A stretch of 64,000 nucleotides of DNA from Mucilaginibacter ginsenosidivorax (GCF_007971525.1 NZ_CP042437.1:1426001-1490000), one strand, 5' to 3'; positions 8,419 to 17,875 are shown, counted from the stretch's first letter. Numbers and translations: made by a program. The notes: generated by a model from the letters alone, not told the origin.

Positions 8419-9894
8419 TTACTTGCTGCCCGCCAATAAAAAGGTATTAAACGAATCTGCTTTTAATAACGGGCTGATTGTTTTATTACCCAGCTTTATA
8501 TTAACCACCTTATCGGCTTCGCCATCGTTTTGTATAACTATAACTATGCTGTTATCGGGATTTTTAAAGGCCAGCAAATTGTTAAATGTACCGCTTGCCG
8601 CCAATAGCTTTGCGCCGGGTTTCACGTAATGGCTCAGGTGCTTAAGCAGGTAATATTCGTAATTGAACTTATAGGTGCGATTGGTAGTATCTACACTCAC
8701 CAGTGAGTTTTGCCGCCAGCCCCAGTGGCTAATGCCGCCCTCTTTTAAGGCTATGTTCCAATACATGTAAGCGCTGGCGCCGCTGTTAAAATAATGTTTC
8801 ATTAAATCCCATGTATAACAGCAGTATTTCCAGTCGTTTTGGCCATCGCCGCATTCCTGCTCGCTTTGGTACAAGGCAAGGTTTGGATATCGTTGATGAA
8901 TACCTGCAATGGCGCCTTTACCAGCCCACTGGAAACCCACTCCTTTAATGTACTTAGCGCTTTCGGGGCTGGTTAGCAGGGTGTCTGTCAGTTTCTCGTT
9001 GGCACGTTCAACCGTTCCGAAAAAGATGTTTACGCCACGCTGCTGCATTTGAGGCCCAAGATAGCTTACAAATTTAGCCAGGCCATGAGCCGTCCAGGTA
9101 CAGCTGGGAAATACCTGTGCCGAGTTAAACTCATTTTGCGGCATCACCATGCCTATTTTAATGCCCTGCTGCCTGTAGGCGTCAACAAATTTGCCAAAGT
9201 ATTGAGCGTAGGTTTTAAAATATCGATCGTCCTGTATAAACATGTCGGTACCTTCTTTACCCACCTGGTCGGGTTTCAGGCCGTTCTCGGCATTTGAAAA
9301 ATCCATGCCGGTAAGTTTTATGCCACGTTCCTCGTATTTTTTTATCATTTCTTTAGTGGGTATCATGGCAGCGGCATAATGCTTATTCTTTTTCATCCAT
9401 TGTGGCGGGCTCCATGGCGATGCCCACAGCTTAAGTGCAGGGTTAAACTTTTGAGCATTTTTTATAAAGGGCACAAGGGTGTGCATATCATGGGCTATGC
9501 TAAAATCTTTCAGCAAAAAATCGCCATCGGTTTCATCATACGAGTACCAGTTAAGCGAAAAATCATTGGCGCCAACCGGCATCCGGCAAATGGTAAAATT
9601 GGCGCCTACACCCGGGGCAAATAATTCTTTCATAATGGCCTGCCTGTCGGCAGCGCTCAGCAATTGCAGCGATGTATAGCCAAGCTCATTAAAGCATCCG
9701 CCAAAACCACTAACAGTTTGCTTGGGGCTTCCGGTTAAAATTTCAACATCGGCAGCGCTACCCCTGCCCGAAGATGCTTTGAGATTGCCAGCAACCCAAT
9801 GAGCTGTTTTTGTGCTGGAAACCCATGTTATCTTTTGCGCAATCGATTGCAAACTGATGCCTGCACTTGCCAATAACAAAATAGCTTTTTTCAT
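8419..9894 (-). CDS. Exported GH30-family glycosidase (glucosylceramidase / beta-1,6-glucanase type)
   Basis: 491-residue glycoside hydrolase of family 30. A signal peptide ends near SIAQ (residue 20). A (beta/alpha)8 barrel follows, with QTVSGFGGCFNELGYTSLQ, KLWASPWSPPQWMKKN, the acid/base Glu255 in MVMPQNEFNS, and the likely nucleophile Glu345 in LYQSEQECGD. The C-terminal ~80 residues form the usual beta-sandwich. It probably acts on beta-1,6-glucan or similar fungal or plant glucans in the periplasm or at the surface. No SusC/SusD pair or other sugar genes are adjacent, so it is not part of a visible polysaccharide-utilisation locus. Confidence 0.9.
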   Translation of the reverse strand: MKKAILLLASAGISLQSIAQKITWVSSTKTAHWVAGNLKASSGRGSAADVEILTGSPKQTVSGFGGCFNELGYTSLQLLSAADRQAIMKELFAPGVGANFTICRMPVGANDFSLNWYSYDETDGDFLLKDFSIAHDMHTLVPFIKNAQKFNPALKLWASPWSPPQWMKKNKHYAAAMIPTKEMIKKYEERGIKLTGMDFSNAENGLKPDQVGKEGTDMFIQDDRYFKTYAQYFGKFVDAYRQQGIKIGMVMPQNEFNSAQVFPSCTWTAHGLAKFVSYLGPQMQQRGVNIFFGTVERANEKLTDTLLTSPESAKYIKGVGFQWAGKGAIAGIHQRYPNLALYQSEQECGDGQNDWKYCCYTWDLMKHYFNSGASAYMYWNIALKEGGISHWGWRQNSLVSVDTTNRTYKFNYEYYLLKHLSHYVKPGAKLLAASGTFNNLLAFKNPDNSIVIVIQNDGEADKVVNIKLGNKTISPLLKADSFNTFLLAGSK

Positions 9895-10077
9895 GATGAT
9901 ACTAATACTTTATGTATGTTTTAAAACCGACTACCATTTGGTAATCAGCCTATTTATAATTGGTTTACAATGGGCAAAAACCTATTGCGTTTTATTGACA
10001 CAATGATAAATAAAAATTTCAATTTTTTATAAAAGAAGAGATATATTTTACCGACAGTTGAAACCGTTAGTAAGGCC

Positions 10078-10455
10078 CTAAGCCGGATTAGGTTTGGCAG
10101 TAATTTTCTTCCAGATGGAAAACCCTCCGTAAACAAACATTAAGCCAATAAACACATATACCCAAATGGAAATATTGCGGCCTGCAATGATGAGGTAAAG
10201 ATAAGGCAGGCTAAAACTAAGCGAAGCAAGCAGCAGCGGAATAAGGATAGGCTTTTTGGCCCTGAAAGTTTTGAGCACCCAGCCCAGGAACGAAAAAAAG
10301 CAGATCTTACTAACTAAATAAAGAATACCAATAAGCAAAGGATCAACCTCGTGCTTCTCGCCCAAGGCAATAACCCAGTCTTTAATAAGCGTGATATAAT
10401 CCGTCATATATTGCAAGTTATACATTAACTGGTATACATGGCGTGTATTTGCCAA
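10078..10455 (-). CDS. Small membrane protein of unknown function
   Basis: Up to 125 residues with three predicted transmembrane segments (LLIGILYLVSKICFFSFLGW, ILIPLLLASLSFSLPYLYLI, WVYVFIGLMFVYGGFSIW) and a short basic C terminus. No named domain is recognised. Starts at codon 11 or codon 17 (MTDYITLIKDW, 10407) are also possible, and I slightly prefer 10407. It stands alone between the GH30 gene and the symporter gene, on the same strand as both. Confidence 0.5.
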   Translation of the reverse strand: MANTRHVYQLMYNLQYMTDYITLIKDWVIALGEKHEVDPLLIGILYLVSKICFFSFLGWVLKTFRAKKPILIPLLLASLSFSLPYLYLIIAGRNISIWVYVFIGLMFVYGGFSIWKKITAKPNPA

Positions 10456-10493
10456 TTAATATGTTCCCCGTATCTTTTAAATGGCAAATCAAA

Positions 10494-10522
10494 AATCCCT
10501 CCTTCAGGGGGTTAGGGGGCTT
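10494..10522. repeat. REP-like palindrome forming the end of the symporter gene
   Basis: Read on the minus strand: AAGCCCCCTAACCCCCTGAA, then GGAGGGATTTT. It has the same head-plus-hairpin design as the unit at 6171. The symporter's last five codons and its TGA stop (10504-10506) lie inside it and read SPLTP-stop. Confidence 0.75.
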
Positions 10523-11772
10523 ACAAACTCTCCTTCACTTTTCGCAATTACAATAGTTGCCACGCCATTGCCTATCACATTGGTGATAGCCCGTGCTTCT
10601 GACATAAACCTATCTACCCCAATTAATATAGCCAACCCCTCTACCGGGATAATTTTAATGGCCGCAAGCGTGCTGCTCAATACAATAAACCCGCTACCGG
10701 TAACACCTGCTGCACCTTTGGAGGTAATCATGAGGATGCCAATAATAGTTAACTGCTGCGCCAGCGACAAAGGGACATTAAAAACCTGCGCCAAAAATAT
10801 CACACACATAGATAGGTAAATAGTGGTGCCATCCAAATTAAAGGAATACCCTGTTGGGATAACCAAACCTACTACAGATTTGGAGCAACCAAACTTTTCC
10901 AGCTTTTCCATCATAGCAGGCAGGGCCGATTCGGATGAAGATGTGCCTAGCACAATCAGTATTTCTTCTTTAATATATTTAAGATATTGCCACAGGCTAA
11001 ATTTGTAAATGCGGCAAATGATATTGAGCACCACAAAAATAAACAGGAACATAGTCAAGTAAACCGAACCCATCAATATAGCCAGCGGCTGCAGGGTTTT
11101 TACACCGTACTTGCTGATGGTAAATGCCATCCCTCCGAAAGCGCCCAAAGGGGCAACTTTCATCACTATTTTCATGATGTTGAAAAACACTTTAGACAGC
11201 TTATCAAACAAACTGATAACGGCCTGCCCCGTTTCGCCCATGCGGCTCAGGCCAACGCCAAACAGGATGGCAAAAAACAAAATCTGCAAAATATCGCCTT
11301 TGGCAAAAGCTTCAAATACGTTACCGGGCACTATATGAGCTATAAAATCGCCCCAGTGCATTTCAGATGCTGCTTTTTCATACACGGCCAGTTTACCCGT
11401 TGCATCGGTCATGTTATGATTTTGAAAACCGGCGCCCGGTTTTATGATATTGGCAACCGCAACACCTATAACAAGGGCAAAAGAGGTTACTATTTCAAAA
11501 TAAAGCAGCGCCTTCCCGCCTACCCGGCCCACCTTTTTCATATCGCTCATACCGGCAATACCCAGCACAATGGTAAAAAATATGATTGGTGCTATCAGCA
11601 TAGTGATCAGGCTGATGAAGGTTTTGCTGATCAGTTCGGCTGTTGGAGCAAAACCCTTAAAGTTTAGGCCTACCACCACGCCCAGGGCAATGGCCACAAG
11701 CACCTGGAAGGTGAGGTTTGAAATGAGGCGAAGGCCCCAACCATCCTGAAGGGGAAGCTTTTTGATTGGCAT
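10504..11772 (-). CDS. Dicarboxylate/amino acid:cation symporter (DAACS family)
   Basis: Inner-membrane Na+ or H+ coupled carrier for C4-dicarboxylates or glutamate/aspartate, of the DctA/GltP fold. From the ATG at 11772 the protein has 422 residues with the family's 8 membrane helices and two re-entrant loops. Signatures are LGTSSSESALPAMMEKL (serine-rich HP1 loop), IPTGYSFNLDGTTIYL (TM7, DG motif) and SKGAAGVTGSGFIVL (HP2). A TTG nine codons further up is open but less likely as a start. The extreme C terminus (SPLTP) and stop are supplied by a REP-like repeat. Confidence 0.92.
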   Translation of the reverse strand: MPIKKLPLQDGWGLRLISNLTFQVLVAIALGVVVGLNFKGFAPTAELISKTFISLITMLIAPIIFFTIVLGIAGMSDMKKVGRVGGKALLYFEIVTSFALVIGVAVANIIKPGAGFQNHNMTDATGKLAVYEKAASEMHWGDFIAHIVPGNVFEAFAKGDILQILFFAILFGVGLSRMGETGQAVISLFDKLSKVFFNIMKIVMKVAPLGAFGGMAFTISKYGVKTLQPLAILMGSVYLTMFLFIFVVLNIICRIYKFSLWQYLKYIKEEILIVLGTSSSESALPAMMEKLEKFGCSKSVVGLVIPTGYSFNLDGTTIYLSMCVIFLAQVFNVPLSLAQQLTIIGILMITSKGAAGVTGSGFIVLSSTLAAIKIIPVEGLAILIGVDRFMSEARAITNVIGNGVATIVIAKSEGEFVSPLTP

Positions 11773-11865
11773 TAGTATCAGGCTTTTTTGGTTTAGCAAG
11801 TATACGATTTTAGGTAACTATTTTTACCAGACAAAGTTTTAGCGGGGCGATAGCAACCGCACCAA

Positions 11866-11902
11866 TAAAAAAGCCCTCTTCCAAACAGGAAAAAGGCTTT
11901 TG
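11866..11902 (-). terminator. Terminator after lipoprotein gene 11923-12699
   Basis: On the minus strand GCCTTTTTCC pairs imperfectly with GGAAGAGGGC around TGTTT, then TTTTTTATT. It lies about 20 bp past the stop codon. Confidence 0.75.
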
Positions 11903-11922
11903 CTGTATTTATATTAATAGCG

Positions 11923-12699
11923 TTAATTAGGCTTTACTTCGCCGGTTATCATATCCACAAGGTATTCGTGGTTTAAAAAAGTCATTTGAACTTTGTGGTT
12001 ACCCAGAAAATGCAGTGTACCGCTGTAATCCCACCCACCGCCAGTGGTTTTGCCGGTTGATTCAAAGGTAGCATCGCCACTGGTTATATCAAAATTATCA
12101 TCGCCGTGTACATACAGGTTGGTAAACGTATAAAGGTTATGAACCGAACTGCCAGTACCATATTTGGTGTACTGGTTATCGGTAAATGCTTTCATTTTAC
12201 CGTTGAGCGAAAAGTTGGAGTTATTGGTATTCAGGCCTCGTACATGATAATCCTGAACAATAGCGTAGGTGAATGCGTAACCAGGGCCGCTACCAACCGT
12301 TTTTACCGAATCTAACAGATCATAGCCTATTGTTTTTTTATCGTTGCAGATAAAAAAGTACCTTACACCTCCTGTTTTGTGTGCTTTTAAAGTATCGCCC
12401 TGGTTAAAAAGAAGGTTTAGGCTGGTATCTACATAAAAACCACAATGATAATCTTGGCTTTGTATTTTAAGTTTTGTTGATGCTGAAAAGGTAGTTGACG
12501 GATTTACACCATCTTTTATACTGGCGCCGCCAAATGCACCGGTTAACGATTGGGCAAGATTTTTAGCAATTGCCGAACTTGCTTCATCAGCGCTTTTAGT
12601 TGTAGTTGAGGACGGTTTGTTTTCAACTTTTTTACAGGCGGCATAAAACAGGGAGATCGCCAGAATTGCTGGTAATACCTTAGGTAAGTTTAATTTCAT
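11923..12699 (-). CDS. Lipoprotein of unknown function, paralogue of 13073-13864
   Basis: 258 residues with a lipoprotein signal peptide and lipobox FYAAC at about residue 22, so it is probably outer-membrane or periplasm anchored. A Ser/Thr-rich linker follows. The beta-rich body ends in a block that matches the next gene: WDYSGTLHFLGNHKVQMTF and a closing ITGEVKPN, against WNYSGTISFVGNHKAQFSI and IKTGQVL. The two genes are tandem duplicates on the same strand, each with its own terminator. No named domain is recognised. Confidence 0.65.
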   Translation of the reverse strand: MKLNLPKVLPAILAISLFYAACKKVENKPSSTTTKSADEASSAIAKNLAQSLTGAFGGASIKDGVNPSTTFSASTKLKIQSQDYHCGFYVDTSLNLLFNQGDTLKAHKTGGVRYFFICNDKKTIGYDLLDSVKTVGSGPGYAFTYAIVQDYHVRGLNTNNSNFSLNGKMKAFTDNQYTKYGTGSSVHNLYTFTNLYVHGDDNFDITSGDATFESTGKTTGGGWDYSGTLHFLGNHKVQMTFLNHEYLVDMITGEVKPN

Positions 12700-13017
12700 C
12701 GTAATAGATTTAGATATTTATTGCGATGAAAACAACAATAAGTATTCCATATAAGTGGCAGATTCTTAAAATTCAATAGTTACTTAAAGGCACAATAGTG
12801 AGTTGGTTTTTAAACTAACGTTTTATGGTATTATTTATGAGCAGCGGCGACATAACGGGTAATATTTTCCACCAAATACCGGGCAATAATTTACCCGCCA
12901 TTCCTCACCTGTAGAAAAATAACGGCTTTTGAATTCGATATCTATTTGATATAATGGAAAACAGCAATTGGATTTTTTCACTACACAGTAAAAAATACGT
13001 AAAACAAAAGCTGTTAA
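12700..13017. other. Intergenic region between the tandem lipoprotein genes
   Basis: About 320 bp of AT-rich sequence upstream of gene 11923-12699. It presumably contains that gene's promoter. I see no gene and no clear repeat here. Confidence 0.3.
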
Positions 13018-13056
13018 ATAAAAAAATCCCCGCAAACCATGCTGGCAGCGGGGATC
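13018..13056 (-). terminator. Terminator after lipoprotein gene 13073-13864
   Basis: Perfect stem: ATCCCCGC (13026-13033) with GCGGGGAT (13048-13055). On the minus strand it is followed by TTTTTTTATT. Confidence 0.85.
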
Positions 13057-13072
13057 AAATAACTTGCCTGTT

Positions 13073-13864
13073 TTATAATACCTGCCCGGTTTTAATATTT
13101 ATTGTGAATTTTTTTCCATTAATGCTAAACTGGGCTTTATGGTTACCCACAAAAGAAATTGTACCGCTGTAGTTCCATGTTTTGCCTTCATATGTTCCTT
13201 TGGTGGTAAATGTTGCGTGACCGTCGGTTATATCGGCGTCGGCAGCGCGGTCTATCATTAAGCCGGTTAGTTTAAAGTTGAATGATGCGGATATAGCTTT
13301 TGCTTTTCCGGCCTCTGTGTAAGTACCATTTACGTAAGCATTCAAAGCACCATCTAACTGCAGTTTCAGGTTGCTTACTCCGGGGTTAAGGCTTTTTAAA
13401 ATAAAGCTTTTGCCATATTTTTCGGTGATATTGGCACCGCCGCCAACTAATACCAGGTTTAAACTATCGTTAACTGTAATGCTTGATCTCTTGTTGTTTG
13501 TGCATGCAACTTCATACTTGATTTTTTCCCAAATATCAATTTTCGATGTATCACTGTCACCCAACTTAAAGGAAAAGGTTGTATCCAACTTTGAACCGCA
13601 ACCAAAATGATTTACAGATTCAATTCTAACCTTACCTTTTGACTTAAACACAATGTTTGTTGGATCATCCAATCCGTCAGAAATACTAAAGCCGCCTTTA
13701 TCGGCATACAAAGCCTCACTAAGGTTTGAAGCTATCTCGGTACTTACCATCGTCGGATCGGCTGTGTTTGGTGTTGTGTTGTCGTCTTTTAATTTGCTGC
13801 AACCAAAATAGGTTAAAGCAAGACCTGCAACTGCTATCAGGGTTAGTTTGTAATTGTGTTTCAT
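13073..13864 (-). CDS. Lipoprotein of unknown function, paralogue of 11923-12699
   Basis: 263 residues with signal peptide and lipobox TYFGC (Cys about residue 22). It shares its plan and C-terminal block (NYSGTISFVGNHKAQ) with the downstream paralogue, but the middle regions have diverged. A Cys pair in the middle (NHFGCGSKLD, YEVACTNNK) may form a disulphide after export. Function unknown. Confidence 0.65.
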   Translation of the reverse strand: MKHNYKLTLIAVAGLALTYFGCSKLKDDNTTPNTADPTMVSTEIASNLSEALYADKGGFSISDGLDDPTNIVFKSKGKVRIESVNHFGCGSKLDTTFSFKLGDSDTSKIDIWEKIKYEVACTNNKRSSITVNDSLNLVLVGGGANITEKYGKSFILKSLNPGVSNLKLQLDGALNAYVNGTYTEAGKAKAISASFNFKLTGLMIDRAADADITDGHATFTTKGTYEGKTWNYSGTISFVGNHKAQFSINGKKFTINIKTGQVL

Positions 13865-14192
13865 GTTTAAGTTTTAAATATATTGACCAAATTTAACTCT
13901 ATTACGGCTAATTATAAAATAAGTTGGGGTAATTTATTAACATATATTCACATCACCCTCAACCCATTAGCAACGTGGCTTGTACATATCTCAACAATTT
14001 CATAAGGCAAAAACGCAAGATTTTACCGATGGCCCTTATGTTGTTAATTATGATTACGAAAATGAGCTTCAATAAGTAACACCCGCCCGCAGTTTTTTGC
14101 ATTGTTTTTATAGCAATCAACTAATCGCCAATAAACTACCATACTAATAGAGATTTTCTTAATTTCGCAACCTCATACGTATAACCAACAAA
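13865..14192. other. Divergent intergenic region upstream of leuS
   Basis: About 330 bp between the divergent lipoprotein gene and leuS. TAATTTCG, one base off the -7 consensus, lies about 25 bp before the leuS start. No T-box, tRNA-like fold or gene was seen, but I could not compute structure. Confidence 0.3.
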
Positions 14193-17100
14193 ATGGACTA
14201 TCAATTTAAAGATATAGAGCAAAAGTGGCAGCAGTTTTGGGCCCAGAACAATACGTTTAAAGCCGAAGATAAAAGCACCAAACCCAAGTATTATGTGCTG
14301 GATATGTTTCCCTACCCATCGGGTGCAGGGCTGCATGTGGGCCATCCGCTGGGTTATATTGCATCTGATATTTTTGCACGTTACAAACGCCTTAAAGGCT
14401 TTAACGTACTGCACCCCATGGGTTACGATAGTTTTGGCTTACCGGCCGAGCAATATGCCATACAAACCGGGCAACACCCGGCGGTAACTACCGAAGATAA
14501 TATAGCTACCTACCGCCGCCAACTGGACCAGATTGGCTTCTCGTTCGACTGGAGCCGCGAAGTGCGCACCAGCTCGCCCGATTATTATAAGTGGACGCAG
14601 TGGATTTTTATGCAGCTGTTTAACAGCTGGTATAATAAGGATGCCGACAAAGCCGAAAGCATAGCCAAACTGGTTGAACATTTTGAGCAAAACGGGTCAG
14701 CAGGCATCAATGCCGTGTGCGATGAAGAAACATTGAGTTTTACTGCCCCTGAATGGAAAGCGATGAGCAACCAGGACCAGCAGGCCGAACTATTGAAATA
14801 CCGCCTTACCTACCTGCGCGAAAGCACCGTAAACTGGTGCCCTGCCCTTGGTACCGTATTGGCCAACGACGAGGTAAAAGACGGTTTTAGCGAACGCGGC
14901 GGCTATCCCGTTGAGCAAAAAAAGATGATGCAATGGAGCATGCGCATCACCGCCTACGCCGAACGCCTGTTACAAGGCCTTGACACCATTGACTGGCCCG
15001 AGCCTTTGAAAGAAATGCAGCGCAACTGGATTGGTAAGAGTACCGGTGCAAGCGTACGCTTCCCAATAAACAAAACCACTCACCACTCACCACTAACCAC
15101 TAACTATATAGAGGTTTTCACCACCCGCGTGGATACCATCTTCGGTGTAACCTTTGTGGTGATAGCGCCCGAGCATGAGTTGGTAGCCAGTTTAACTACG
15201 CCTGAACAGAAGGCCGATATTGATGCCTACATTGCCGTTACCAAAAAGAAATCGGAGCTTGACAGGATGGCTGATGCAAAAACGGTATCGGGCGCCTTTA
15301 CCGGCAGCTATGTTTTAAACCCGCTGAACGGTCAGCCAATCCCTATCTGGATTGCCGATTACGTACTGGCTGGTTACGGAACTGGTGCTGTAATGGCAGT
15401 ACCATCCGGCGATCAGCGCGACTATTTGTTTGCCAAACATTTTAATTTGCCGATAGTGCAGATTCTTGACACCCAGAAAATAGATGCCGAGGCCGACCCA
15501 ACTAAGGAAGGCATTTATATCAACTCGGAATTTATGAACGGGTTAGATTATAAAGCGGGTACCGCTGCCGTTATTGCCAAACTGGAAGAGGTTGGCGCCG
15601 GCAAAGCAAAAATCAATTTCAGGATGCGCGACGCCATTTTTGGCCGTCAGCGCTACTGGGGTGAGCCCGTCCCTGTTTATTTTAAAGATGGTTTGCCTTA
15701 TTTAATTGAAGAAAGCCACTTACCGCTGTTATTGCCCGAAGTTGATAAATATTTGCCTACTGAATCGGGTGAACCGCCTTTAGGTCGTGCCGAAAACTGG
15801 AGCTACAAACCGGAAGCAGCCCCCTCTAAATCTCCCCCGGTAGGGGAGACTTTTGAGCCTCACCAGGCTGGAAATTACAGAGAAACTGCCGATCCTGTTT
15901 ATTATGAACAGATAAAAGACTTTAGCCGTGATAATAGAAGTCAGCCGACAGAGGCTGAAGATATCCTATGGCAATTACTAAGAGGCGAAAAACTGGGCTA
16001 TAAAATAAGGAGACAACACATTATAGGGCAGTTTATTGCTGATTTTGTTTCCTTACAAAAAGGTTTAGTAATTGAGCTTGATGGCCGTCATCACACAGCA
16101 AACAAAGAGGCTGACGATGCAAGAACTGAAGTGTTAAATCATTTCGGTTTTGAAGTAATACGGTTTTCAAACGATGAAGTATTAAAAGATGTTCAATCCG
16201 TTGCCTTATCTATAAAATCAAAATTAGATAGCCTCCCAGAAAGAGATAAAACCAAAATATCAAGCGAAGAAGAACCAACTGCAGCTAAAGTCTCCCCTAC
16301 CGGGGGAGATTTAGAGGGGGCTGGTGGCTATGCTTACGAACTTTCGACGATGCCTGGCTGGGCTGGCAGTAGCTGGTACTGGTATAGGTACATGGATGCA
16401 AAAAATGATAATGAATTTGCATCAAGAGAAGCCATTGAATATTGGAAAGATGTGGATTTATACATAGGTGGCAGCGAACACGCTACAGGCCACTTGTTGT
16501 ATAGCCGTTTCTGGAACAAATTCCTGAAAGATATTGGTAAAGTGGTTGAGGAAGAACCTTTCAAAAAGTTGATTAACCAGGGGATGATTCAAGGCCGCAG
16601 CAATTTTGTTTATCGTTTGATAGACGAAGAAGGTCGCGGAACCAACACTTTTGTATCTCATGGTTTGATTAAAGAATATAAAACATCGCCATTGCATGTT
16701 GATGTAAATATTGTAGAGAACGAAGTGATGAACATCAGCAAGTTCAAACAATGGCGGCCGGAATTTGCAGATGCTGAATTTATTTTAGAAAACGGCAAAT
16801 ATATCTGCGGCGTAGAAGTTGAAAAAATGTCGAAACGTTACTACAACGTTGTTAACCCTGATGACATTGCCCAACGCTACGGTGCCGATACCCTGCGCAT
16901 GTATGAAATGTTCCTTGGCCCGCTGGAGCAAAGCAAACCATGGAATACCAACGGTATCGAGGGCGTATTTAAATTCCTGCGTAAATTCTGGCGTTTGTTC
17001 CATAACGAGGCCTGGGAGTTCAAAGTATCCGATGCCGAGCCTTCAAAAGCGGAGTTGAAATCGTTGCATAAGATTATCCGCAAAGTAGAGGAAGATATCG

Positions 17101-17510
17101 AGCGTTTCTCGTTCAATACTTCGGTATCCAGCTTTATGATAGCTGTAAATGAGTTAACCGATTTAAAATGTAATAACCGTGCTGTATTGCAGGATATGGT
17201 AATCATTTTGTCGTCGTATGCCCCTCACATTTGCGAGGAGTTATGGACTTTACTTGGCAACCCGGCCGGTACTTTATCTTACGCGCCGTTCCCTAAGTTC
17301 AACAGCACTTATTTAATTGAGGATGATTTTGCTTACCCGATATCTATCAATGGTAAAATGAAAATGAACCTGAATATTCCGTTAAGCCTGGAGGTTAAGG
17401 AAATAGAAGAAACCGTATTAGCCAATGCCGACGTACAAAAATACCTTGACGGCAAAGCCCCTAAAAAGGTGATTGTAGTTAAAGGCAGGATTGTGAATAT
17501 GGTGGTGTAG
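14193..17510 (+). CDS. leuS: Leucyl-tRNA synthetase with an in-frame DUF559 nuclease insertion
   Basis: Charges tRNA-Leu with leucine in the cytoplasm. The 1105 residues are about 170 more than expected. Family landmarks are present: [18 protein letters not shown] (HIGH motif, about residue 47), the CP1 editing domain (about 230-430, [12 protein letters not shown]), [35 protein letters not shown] (KMSKS-type loop, about residue 878; the last Ser is Arg here) and a C-terminal anticodon-binding domain. Residues 542-711 are foreign: a DUF559 domain between inverted-repeat-coded linkers (see 15817-16323). Removing them gives [16 protein letters not shown], a natural-looking join. A smaller oddity is a repeat-coded stretch ([13 protein letters not shown]) in the editing domain. 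A terminator follows at 17578. The gene must be functional unless a second leuS exists. Confidence 0.93.
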   Translation: MDYQFKDIEQKWQQFWAQNNTFKAEDKSTKPKYYVLDMFPYPSGAGLHVGHPLGYIASDIFARYKRLKGFNVLHPMGYDSFGLPAEQYAIQTGQHPAVTTEDNIATYRRQLDQIGFSFDWSREVRTSSPDYYKWTQWIFMQLFNSWYNKDADKAESIAKLVEHFEQNGSAGINAVCDEETLSFTAPEWKAMSNQDQQAELLKYRLTYLRESTVNWCPALGTVLANDEVKDGFSERGGYPVEQKKMMQWSMRITAYAERLLQGLDTIDWPEPLKEMQRNWIGKSTGASVRFPINKTTHHSPLTTNYIEVFTTRVDTIFGVTFVVIAPEHELVASLTTPEQKADIDAYIAVTKKKSELDRMADAKTVSGAFTGSYVLNPLNGQPIPIWIADYVLAGYGTGAVMAVPSGDQRDYLFAKHFNLPIVQILDTQKIDAEADPTKEGIYINSEFMNGLDYKAGTAAVIAKLEEVGAGKAKINFRMRDAIFGRQRYWGEPVPVYFKDGLPYLIEESHLPLLLPEVDKYLPTESGEPPLGRAENWSYKPEAAPSKSPPVGETFEPHQAGNYRETADPVYYEQIKDFSRDNRSQPTEAEDILWQLLRGEKLGYKIRRQHIIGQFIADFVSLQKGLVIELDGRHHTANKEADDARTEVLNHFGFEVIRFSNDEVLKDVQSVALSIKSKLDSLPERDKTKISSEEEPTAAKVSPTGGDLEGAGGYAYELSTMPGWAGSSWYWYRYMDAKNDNEFASREAIEYWKDVDLYIGGSEHATGHLLYSRFWNKFLKDIGKVVEEEPFKKLINQGMIQGRSNFVYRLIDEEGRGTNTFVSHGLIKEYKTSPLHVDVNIVENEVMNISKFKQWRPEFADAEFILENGKYICGVEVEKMSKRYYNVVNPDDIAQRYGADTLRMYEMFLGPLEQSKPWNTNGIEGVFKFLRKFWRLFHNEAWEFKVSDAEPSKAELKSLHKIIRKVEEDIERFSFNTSVSSFMIAVNELTDLKCNNRAVLQDMVIILSSYAPHICEELWTLLGNPAGTLSYAPFPKFNSTYLIEDDFAYPISINGKMKMNLNIPLSLEVKEIEETVLANADVQKYLDGKAPKKVIVVKGRIVNMVV
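15079..15107. repeat. Short CACCACT/AACCACT direct repeat inside leuS
   Basis: Four near-repeats of a 7-8 bp unit (ACTCACC ACTCACC ACTAACC ACTAAC) that encode HHSPLTTN in the LeuS editing domain just before EVFTTRVDT. The sequence looks like a low-complexity intergenic repeat, not LeuS coding sequence, and LeuS relatives normally have a shorter loop here. Confidence 0.5.
15817..15853. repeat. Left 37-bp inverted-repeat arm of the leuS element
   Basis: Begins CAGCCCCCTCTAAATC and contains its own palindrome TCTCCCC-CGGTA-GGGGAGA, ending ACTTT. It is an exact reverse complement of 16287-16323, and 34683-34721 is nearly identical to it. Confidence 0.95.
16287..16323. repeat. Right 37-bp inverted-repeat arm of the leuS element
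   Basis: Begins AAAGTCTCCCCTACCGGGGG and ends GAGGGGGCTG; a perfect 37/37 reverse complement of 15817-15853. The match fails on the first base beyond both ends, so the limits are exact. Confidence 0.95.
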
Positions 17511-17523
17511 CCCCCCGGGAGTT

Positions 17524-17563
17524 TGGATGTGCAGATTTGCAAATTTCAGATGTGCAGATGATA
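17524..17563. repeat. GGATGTGCAGATTT-family repeat, copy 1
   Basis: Short intergenic sequence with internal direct repeats of ATGTGCAGAT just after leuS. A second copy lies at 55921-55962. Confidence 0.5.
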
Positions 17564-17577
17564 GCTTAAAAAGCTAT

Positions 17578-17630
17578 AAAAAGAGAATGGCATTGCGGCT
17601 TGAGCTACGATGTCATTCTCTTTTTTTATT
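17578..17630 (+). terminator. Terminator after leuS
   Basis: AAAGAGAATGGCAT pairs with ATGTCATTCTCTTT (one mismatch) across a GC-rich loop and is followed by TTTTTATT. It lies about 70 bp past the leuS stop. Confidence 0.75.
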
Positions 17631-17807
17631 AAGAGCTTTCTGATTTACGTCTTTAGTCCACTTCCGATGACTGTGTCCTCACAGGCATCTTCCGATGGTT
17701 GTTGTTTTATGGGATCAAACTCAAAGCATTGGAAGCTGCGGTTTGTGAGTACACAAACCACGAGATTAGGATTAATTAAACGAATGTTCTAAGCTACCGT
17801 CATCGGT

Positions 17808-17875
17808 ACGAAGCAATCCTGAACTATCTGGGACTTAGCATATCGGGGATTGCTTCGCACCTCGCAATGACGAAT
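17808..17875. repeat. GTCATTGCGAGG / GAAGCAATCC palindromic repeat, copy 1
   Basis: ACGAAGCAATCC at the left and GGATTGCTTCGCACCTCGCA then ATGACGAA at the right flank a 27-bp middle. The outermost left bases (GTCATTGCGAGG) are missing here. A full copy lies at 25012-25094, and the middle of this one is in the opposite orientation. A half copy lies at 21073-21103. Repeats with this core are common in many bacteria. Confidence 0.75.

Larger units (their letters stand above)
15817..16323 (+). mobile_element. REP-arm-bounded DUF559 nuclease element inserted in frame in leuS
   Basis: A 507-bp unit (exactly 169 codons) between perfect 37-bp inverted repeats. Its core encodes a DUF559 domain of the PD-(D/E)XK/Vsr-like superfamily: [45 protein letters not shown], then [20 protein letters not shown]. 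The likely catalytic Asp (IADF), Glu (VIELDG) and His (DGRHH) are present. There is no in-frame Met before the domain, so it is made only as part of LeuS. The arms are read as stop-free linkers ([12 protein letters not shown] and [14 protein letters not shown]). There are no intein splice residues, no transposase and no visible target duplication. The internal codon usage is AT-richer than upstream leuS. Confidence 0.85.

Noticed and set aside
8419..9894. Polysaccharide utilisation locus around the GH30 gene
   Set aside because: There is no SusC/SusD pair, no sensor and no second glycosidase next to it.
15817..16323. Intein in LeuS
   Set aside because: The block lacks the Cys/Ser start, the His-Asn end and the splice-domain motifs; its ends are REP palindromes and the nuclease is DUF559, not LAGLIDADG or HNH.
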